Source of the DNA: Eulemur rufifrons | Taxonomy: Eukaryota > Chordata > Mammalia > Primates > Lemuridae | Length of the DNA stretch: 64,000 nucleotides | Direction of reading: 5' to 3' | Assembly (NCBI RefSeq): GCF_041146395.1 | Contig: NC_090984.1 | Coordinates: 127,414,280 to 127,478,279, forward strand | Shown: piece by piece, positions 57,629 through 64,000 of the stretch | Position numbering within the stretch: the stretch's first letter is position 1 | Layout of the letters: each line of letters opens with the position of its first letter | Notes under the pieces: generated by a model | Told to the model about the DNA's origin: nothing | Seen by the model: only the letters and a program-made list of their open reading frames with translations | Databases searched by the model: none | Translations under genes and position numbers: made by a program

Positions 57629-60600
57629 TTCCCCACTGGTTTTGAGGAGGAATCAAATCATTGATTCTTTGGTATTAACATCAGAGACACGTTGATAGTG
57701 GGTTTGGAGGACCATATGTTTGACAGCTTGAACTCTTTGTTTAACATAAGAAATGAGGCTGTTTATGAGCCAGGGGCCAAGGAGCACTGTCAGCAGAATG
57801 GGAATAACTGGTTTTGTTATGGTTGACAAAAGTGTTGTCGTCCACGGGGATTAGGAATGCTAGAGATGACAAGTGCCTTTAAACTTATCCCCCTCTTTTT
57901 TGATGTTTATAGTACTGTAATATACATCAATACATAGTGTCAAAAATTATCTTGCAAACCATCTATTTTTACATTTTTTTGGCTATCTGTATCACCCTGT
58001 CCTTCATATAAATGTTTTAAGTAAATAAGGTGTTTAGCTTATGTCTAAGGATTTATCTTTTAAGTACAGAGTGGAATTTTGAGTTTAAAGGGCAGTCTTG
58101 TCTCCCAGCCCAGGAAGAGGGGGAGGAGGCCACTCAGAGACATGTCTTCAGAGGCAGCAGAGGGGCGGGAGCTTGGACAGGCTCTAGCCCAGCCTTTGCT
58201 GAGGCTCTCCGGGTCTGTCTAATTATGACAGTGTCATTTATTGTCTTTGTAAGCACCTAAGTGTAGTTTATAGGCTGATGGGGGGGGGTGTCATCTGCTG
58301 GATTAAAACAGATAACTGGGAGGAACCAGAGGAGACTCTGGAAAGTCTTATCTTTAGTGGGTCCTCGGTGGGCCGGGCATCCATTTCTCAGGGAGTTGAT
58401 CTGGGGTCGCCTTTTGATCCACATGTGATGGATCCAGTGGCGCTTTCCGGCAACCCTCACGGCTGTTGTTGTTGTGAGGGTCACTGGCAGGGGTCCAGTC
58501 CACCCGGCCTCTAACCTCGCAGGCAGAAGTTTTCTTATCCAGACGAGGTCTCCAGCCTGTACCTGAAATAGAGCTTTCTCGGGAGTGGGGTTAGTCGGCT
58601 GAACATGATTTTACATAGGGTTGTGCTTTTGACATACGGAGTGTATCTGGTTTTTAGGAGGGCAAAGGGGAGGAGGCTTACTCAGTCTGCGCCAGGCTCC
58701 AGCTTTAATTTGTTTAATGTTTTTTAAAGTTTTATTTATCCTTTTTATCCGTCCTGAACTCTGAGGTCTATAAGCACAGTGCAATTTAATAATTGAGTCG
58801 TTTGGGCAATGAACGCCGAGCCATGGTTGGACCCCAGTGCAAGTGGGAGGCCAAATCGGGGAACAATTTCAGTCACTAACTTTTTTGAAACTACCTGTGT
58901 TGTCTCTGACTTCATAGGAATAGTTTTCACCCATCTAGAGAAAGAATAAATATAAGCAGGTAGTGATATCTGTATTTGTCTAGTTTCACTTTTGTAAAGT
59001 CCACTTTTCACTGTTCCCCCGGGGTTGTCACCTTAACCTGGTCCCAAAGGGGGGGTGGGAATTAGTCCTTTTATCTGAATTGACTTGTGCGCAGGTGAGA
59101 CATCTCGTTGTCACCTGCTGGGCCATCTGAGGTAGCCAGGGAGTGCAGTAGTCCCTCTGGAGAAGTTCAGTTAACTTGGTGCTGCCAAGGTGGCGTTCTG
59201 ATGTATTTCCTTGATTAGGTCTCGTCCTAGGTGTTTAGGGACTAAGACCCTGTTGTCCGGGAGGATTTTCCAACCTGCTCAATCAGTTTTAGTCTTCAGG
59301 GCTTTTCTTAATTTAACTTTCTCTTTGGTGCAGTTTGGGGAGTTTGGCAGGAGCCGTTCTGGCAGAACAGGGAGAGTTAGGAGAGTCCCCACTGGTTTTT
59401 GTGTGACTTTTCTTGCTGCCACGTCGCTGAAAGCATTGTCTCTCGCCACCGGGGAGTCAGTCCGCACTTTTGGTGAAGTGTCCCACGTACCTGTGCCGTT
59501 GCAAAGGCTCTGCCCCGTCCTGGGGGCTGGGTCAGGGCTATGAGTTCAGCTTTCTCGGCCGAGATTCTCTGTCCAAGAGCCTGTGCCCGGGTAACCCGGC
59601 CTGCAGTCACGACAGCCGCCCCTGCACACCTGGCTCCTTCTGAGACGTAGCTCTCCCATCTGTGTATAATTCTTCATCGGGGTCCGGCCACGGGCGGTCA
59701 GTGAGGCCAGCTCTCAGGTTGGTGACAGACTCGAGCGTTTTGAGACAGTCATGGAGTGGCTCCGACGGCTCATCTTCCGGAAGCAGGGTGGCAGGGCTGA
59801 GGGAGGCTGTCTTTAGGAACCGGATTCTGGGGGGTGTAGCAACAGCACCTGATCTTGGGTTATGCGGGAGTTTGAAAGCCACCTCTCGTGGGGGCTTTTT
59901 AGTAGAACCTCCACTGAGTGTGGGGCATAATTATATATGAGTCTTGCCCCAAAATGAGCTTGGAGGTTTCTTTTGTCAAGATGGCGGTCGTGGCAATGGC
60001 CCGCAAGCAGCGTGGCCAGCCAGATGCTACAGGCTCCAGCCTTTTAGACAGGTGTGCACCCGGTCTGTTCCAGGGCCCTAGTTTTTGAGTTAGGACCCCT
60101 TTAGCCATCCCTCGGTTTCAGCAACATATAACTGGAAAGGCTCGGTCAGACCGGGCAAGGCCAGCGCAGCGGCACTCACAAGCGCCGGTTTGAGGCTCTT
60201 GAAGGCTTTAGCCTCCTTTTCAGTCCAGACCAGAGCATCTCTCTTTCCCCCTATGCCGGCATACCAGGGTTTATTATCTTAGCAAACTCGGGGACCCAGA
60301 GTCTGCAGTACCCCACTGCCCCCAGGAACTCTCATAATTGTCTCTTAGTTTGGGGCTGTGGGATCTTCAGGACAGCTTTAATTCTACAGGTGGGGACGGT
60401 TTGTTTGCCTTTCTTTAGTTGGTATCCTAGGTAGGTTGCTGTCTGGCTATAAAGCTGAGCCTTTTTAGCCAAAACACGGTAGCCCAACTGAGTTAATTCT
60501 GTTAGCAGGTCCTCAGTAGCCCTTTTATAAGGGGCTTGATCCTTGGTGGAACTGGTGTTTATCAGAAACTCTATAGGTTTGCCCCCCACATTCAGAGTTA

Positions 60601-61680
60601 CCTTGGGCTCCTGGGGGCTTATCAGAATGGAGCCCCGGCCCCGTCAGTCTGTGTCCTCCATGAGGACCGGCACAGGCTTAGCCACCTCCTGCTTTCAGTG
60701 ACGACATTCGTTTTTCCAGTGCCCATGCTTTTTGCAGTAGGCACACTGGTCATGGCTTAGGCTGGTCTTCCTCCTCCTAGCATCCCCCTCTGGTCTTTTG
60801 GGCCTCTTGCCTTTTTCAGTTTTATATCTTTCTTGTTTCACTATAGCGGATACAGGAATTTTGACCATCCTTTTAGACTGCACAGTCCCAGGATGTTTTC
60901 TGTTGTTATAAATCTTCTGAGCAGGCTGGGCACGGTGGCTCACGCCTGTAATCCTAGCACTCTGGGAGGCCGAGGTGGGCGGATCCTTTGAGCTCAGGAG
61001 TTCGAGACCAGCCTGAGCAAGAGCAAGACCCCACCTCTACTAAAAATAGAAAGAAATTATATGGACAGCTAAAAATATATATAGAAAAAATTAGCCGGGC
61101 ATGGTGGCGCATGCCTGTAGTCCCAGCTACTCGGGAGGCTGAGACAGGAGGATCGCTTGAGCACAGGAGTTTGAGGTTGCTGTGAGCTAGGCTGACGCCA
61201 CGGCACTCACTCTAGCCTGGGCAACAGAGTGAGACTCTGTCTCAAAAAAAAATAAAAATAAAAAATAAATAAATAAATCTTCTGAGCAATTTTTATTAAC
61301 TCAGACAGCAATTTTTCTTTAAATCCTTCTAATCTCTGCAGCTTTCTCCTACTCTCTGGGGCCGAGTGAGTGGCAAAGGCAATATTAATGGTACGTCATT
61401 TTCTGGTGCCTCTGGGTCTATGGAAGTATACAGGCGGTAAGCTTCAAAAAGGCATTCCAGGAACACCGCTGGGGGCTCGTTAGGCCCCTGTGGTCTCGCT
61501 TACCTTGGACAGATTAGTCGGCCTTTTAGCCGCTGTCCGTATGCCTCGTAGCAGAGTCTGTGATACCGATCGAGAGCCTCCTTACCGCGTTCCTCATTTG
61601 GGTCCCAGTGCGGGCTCATGGTGGGGAAGGTAAATGAAATTTGCCCATCAGGGCCACGGATTGTCTATGGATGACAAAAC
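57629..61680 (-). mobile_element. Class I ERV internal region, copy 2: gag-pol-env remnants, truncated at the 5' side
   Basis: In minus-strand sense order: gag remnant from about 61680 to 60695, split by an Alu and ending in a nucleocapsid-type Cys-x2-Cys-x4-His-x4-Cys knuckle near 60700; a short protease start at about 60540-60590; late reverse-transcriptase sequence at 60332-60530; RNase H remnants at 59880-59280; integrase at about 59150-58370; env remnant to 57640; then the LTR. The protease motif reads N-T-S where the family has D-T-G. It is followed at once by late reverse-transcriptase sequence, so the rest of protease and the fingers/palm with the catalytic YxDD box are deleted. Several stops and frame shifts occur. 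The gammaretrovirus-like assignment is from protein resemblance. The element is defective. Confidence 0.85.
60924..61274 (+). mobile_element. Alu element inserted in the ERV gag remnant
   Basis: Full Alu dimer, starting GGCTGGGCACGGTGGCTCA, with an A-rich tail containing TAAA repeats. Flanked by a 14-bp target duplication, aaatcttctgagca, at 60910-60923 and 61275-61288. It postdates the ERV. The linker is of the strepsirrhine type seen in the other Alus. Confidence 0.95.
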
Positions 61681-61859
61681 TCTTAGAATAGCCACGGGCA
61701 GAGAGACAGTTGACAAAGTTGGTTAATTTTATGGCATACAACAATGTACTGATAACCATAATTATTACTGATTATATGTATGAAGATATATCCATATTTT
61801 ACAATTTAGAACATATATTAATAACATGTTTATAGAAATATAATGCCAAGAAAGTTAAC
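61681..61859. other. Short AT-rich segment between ERV and Z fragment
   Basis: No gene or named repeat recognised. It marks the unclear 5' border of the ERV. Confidence 0.4.
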
Positions 61860-62290
61860 AGCATCAATTCAGAGCTCCGAGCACTTGCTGGCCACTGCAG
61901 TGGAGGACGCCAAAGTGAGGATTTTTATAAAACCTGTGAAGCTTCTGGTATTTTGAAGGCCACAGTGGAACCACGACCTTCAGGATAAGCTGATGATCTT
62001 GGAGAGTGACAACCTTCCACTCATGACATGCGACCGAGGAGCTAGGTCTTCCTTCTCTTGCTTAGGATGCTGACTCCATCTGCCCCTGACGTCCAATAGG
62101 CACTTTATGCTGCTTGCCGGCTAGAGGAACGTTCAGCTCTGTGTGCTGTGCTGCATTGTGTTGTCCAAGACAGAATATTTTATGTATTTTTGGATTTCTT
62201 CAGAAGTGTTGATAATTAATGTCAATTTGGGGACAGGAGAAAGTGACTGGAACACACTCTCTGCCTTTTGTGCAGGTGACAATATTTTCT
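61860..62290. repeat. Module Z fragment next to V gene G
   Basis: A partial, more diverged copy of the right end of module Z. Segments 'cagcatcaattcagagctcc' and 'gaccttcaggataagctgat' match 18660-18800. The following 62050-62230 matches Z2 (37255-37420), including the 'gtgctgtgctgcattgtg' part that Z1 and Z3 lack, with a deletion in between. Confidence 0.75.
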
Positions 62291-62502
62291 CTCCTTACCA
62301 CAAACATATCTAACTCAGAGAGTGCAGAGGGAAACACAGAACCGTGAATTCAGAGAAGTTCCCCAGAGGAAACCGTTTTCTGGAGAGGAAGACACAACCC
62401 TGAGAGGAAACCAGCCCTTACCCTCCACCTGCACCTGCCCTGGGCTGACTCTGCTCCTGTGTCTTGGGCGCCCCCTGGTGGCCCCGCGCTGCCCCCGCAG
62501 GA

Positions 62503-62541
62503 GGTTTGTGTCTGGGCTCACACTGATGTCCCCTCACTGTG
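62503..62541 (-). promoter_or_regulatory. V gene G recombination signal
   Basis: Minus strand: heptamer CACAGTG (62535-62541), 23-nt spacer, nonamer ACACAAACC (62503-62511). Consensus. Confidence 0.95.
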
Positions 62542-62997
62542 TCACTGGTACAGTAGTACAGGGCCGTGTCCTCGGCTCTCAGACTGTTCATTTGCAGAGA
62601 CACCGTGTTCTTGCTGTTGTCTCTGGAGATGGTGAATCGGCCCTTCACGGCGTATGCGTAGTATGTGCTACCACCATTATCATTAATGGTTGAGACCCAC
62701 TCCAGCCCCTTCCCTGGAGCCTGGCGGACCCAGCACATGTAGTAGTCAGTGAAGGTGAATCCGGAGGCTGCACAGGAGAGTCTCAGGGACCCCCCAGGCT
62801 GGACCAAGCCTCCCCCAGACTCCACCAGCTGCACCTCACACTGGACACCTGCAAACACAGACACAGCCTGGTCAGAAACTGCCACACACACCCCTGTTTC
62901 TCTCATTCACATCCACTCCCACACCAATATCTCCAGTTCTCCCTGAATTACCTTGTAACAGAGCCACAAGGAAAACCCAGCACAGCCCAGACTCCAT
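62542..62997 (-). CDS. IGHV3-family V gene G, functional-looking mosaic
   Basis: Leader exon 62952-62997 ([15 protein letters not shown], as in gene F), V exon 62542-62848 (307 nt). CDR1 is GFTFTDYY followed by M-C-W-V-R-Q, giving an extra cysteine just before the core Trp. CDR2 is INDNGGST, then Y-Y-A-Y-A-V-K-G, with Tyr where the other genes mostly have Asp. Framework 3 has N-T-V-S-L and the exon ends YYCTSD as in gene D. Both canonical cysteines are present, with no stops. RSS and octamer are consensus. The leader, CDR1 and 5' flank resemble gene F, while the 3' end and 3' flank resemble gene D. Confidence 0.95.
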
Positions 62998-63122
62998 GGT
63001 GAGTGTCTGTGTTCAGTCCTGATCACTGAATGGGGACACCTGGGAATGCCGGGGCTGGGGCTCCTGTCCCAGAGCTGCAGGGTGAGGGCTGGGCTGGTTT
63101 TCATCAGCAGAGGGAGGGCCCT

Positions 63123-63130
63123 ATTTGCAT
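63123..63130 (-). promoter_or_regulatory. Octamer of V gene G
   Basis: ATGCAAAT on the minus strand about 126 bp upstream of the ATG. Confidence 0.93.
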
Positions 63131-63174
63131 GTCCCCTGCTATATAGCAAGCCTTGGGTGGAACACCTGAGGGAG

Positions 63175-63650
63175 GGCAAGACCAGAACAAAACTGGGTGA
63201 CTGTACTGTGATTGATAGCTCGTGTTCATTTATTTAAGTTCCAGAAACATAGAAACCATGTGCTGTAAGTGTGAAGTTTCCATGTATTTCACTGATGTAA
63301 AAGTAAGCCTAGACACATACGGAAGTTGTGTGATATGTCCAGAAACACATATCTGGGAATGTTGGTGTCTGGGCCATGATCCCGTCCTTGGAACCTACTG
63401 CCGGCCAAACCTGGACATGCCTAGGGTGGATTCTAGAACCCCAATTCTATCATAACAAGATAAAGCCAGTTTCTTGCCTCTCTGCTTTTTTTTTCCTGAA
63501 AAACATATAGAAAGCCTGGCACACAGGATTAATGCAGATAACTGAACCTAAAATTTCCCTTATTATCTATTTGTCCATTGCTCCTTCTCGACCAAATCAT
63601 CTATTAATTGTTCATATTAACTTTAATGAGGCATAGTTGATATGCAGTGG
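63175..63650. repeat. Module T copy 2 (5' flank of V gene G)
   Basis: Matches 50330-50805 upstream of gene F. Similarity ends near 63650, where gene F's flank switches to the outer duplication and this one to other sequence. Confidence 0.85.
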
Positions 63651-64000
63651 CCTTAACACAGCTGAAGTGAACAAGTGAAAGATGCTGACACACCGTCCCC
63701 GGTCTGCGATATGGAGGAAATTGATTTCCCTCAATGTTGACACTTCTCCTTCTAAAATTCCTCCTTCTTTCTCCTTCCCTCTCCCTCCCTTTAGCCAGGC
63801 ACCTGCTAACATAGTTTATGTTACTTCAGTTTTCACTCTCTAGAATTTGTAACAGTGGAATCACGTAGCAGGTGCTTTTTGCCTATTTTACTCACAGCAC
63901 ACACTGTGGACGCGGCCACGCTGCAATGAGCATGACACAGTCATTGCTGTCAATGATGTAGTGTCCTGATGCATCATTTGCAAAAAACACTTGGTTTTTA
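63651..64000. other. Window end, no gene recognised
   Basis: Starts with a pyrimidine-rich stretch (63740-63795), then sequence resembling old L1 3' material ('cactctctagaatttgtaac', compare W1 near 26280). No V remnant seen. Confidence 0.45.

Larger units (their letters stand above)
50824..59155. repeat. Outer segmental duplication, copy 2
   Basis: Copy of 507-8740. It carries the IGHV1 pseudogene, the same Alu in the same target site, a CA repeat and the ERV 3' part. It keeps 133 bp (52708-52840) that copy 1 lacks. Beyond 59155 the ERV continues, so copy 1 looks like the truncated one. Confidence 0.9.

Overview
This window is a 64 kb piece of an immunoglobulin heavy-chain variable (IGHV) locus from a primate, most likely a lemur-like strepsirrhine. 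The mammalian call rests on nine split V genes with leader exons, recombination signals and octamer promoters. The strepsirrhine call rests on the young Alu elements, whose left-arm linker carries the extended A-rich stretch and the 'gctgtgagctaggctgacgc' right arm that I associate with lemur Alus. That species call comes from memory of the repeat family and is not proven here.

Every V gene is on the minus strand, so transcription and the D/J/C side of the locus run toward low coordinates. I find seven IGHV3-family (clan III) genes, labelled A to G: A 19.9-20.3 kb, B 24.9-25.4, C 33.7-34.1, D 37.75-38.2, E 45.7-46.2, F 49.7-50.1, G 62.5-63.0. There are two IGHV1-family (clan I) copies, one open at 3.5-4.0 kb and one with a nonsense codon at 54.0-54.4 kb. 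The first 316 bases hold a decayed IGHV4-family (clan II) pseudogene. Each well-preserved gene has a 46-nt leader exon, a short intron, a V exon of 304-307 nt, a heptamer/spacer/nonamer recombination signal (RSS), and an ATGCAAAT octamer just over 100 bp upstream of the ATG.

The layout is a nested segmental duplication. An outer repeat of about 8.2 kb (507-8740 and 50824-59155) carries the IGHV1 gene, an Alu, a CA repeat and the 3' part of a class I endogenous retrovirus (ERV). Between the two copies lies a tandem array of IGHV3 modules. I name the modules X (antisense L1), Y and Y' (unrecognised, just 3' of a V gene), Z (contains an old Alu and a TG repeat), W (GC-rich, unrecognised), T (short AT-rich flank) and U (unique). 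The plus-strand order is Y'1-gap-X1-Y1-(V missing)-Z1-A-U, then Y'2-B-W1-X2-Y2-C-Z2-D, then W2-X3-Y3-E-Z3-F-T, then the outer repeat and the remaining ERV, then a Z fragment, G and T. A 100-N assembly gap lies at 11690-11789. Comparison with the paralogous module suggests it hides a V gene plus a W module.

The genes are alternative donors for V(D)J recombination, not a pathway. Usability differs between them: B, D, E, F and G have intact frames and consensus RSSs; A and C have intact frames but a changed base in the first three heptamer positions; the first IGHV1 has a Trp-to-Gly change in framework 2 and a 22-nt spacer reading; the second IGHV1 and the IGHV4 relic are pseudogenes. I found no non-immunoglobulin host gene, tRNA, rRNA or CRISPR array. 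The best candidates for something new are the array's recombination history (mosaic gene G, the C/D shared block, the lost V slot, the gap) and the unidentified Y and W modules.
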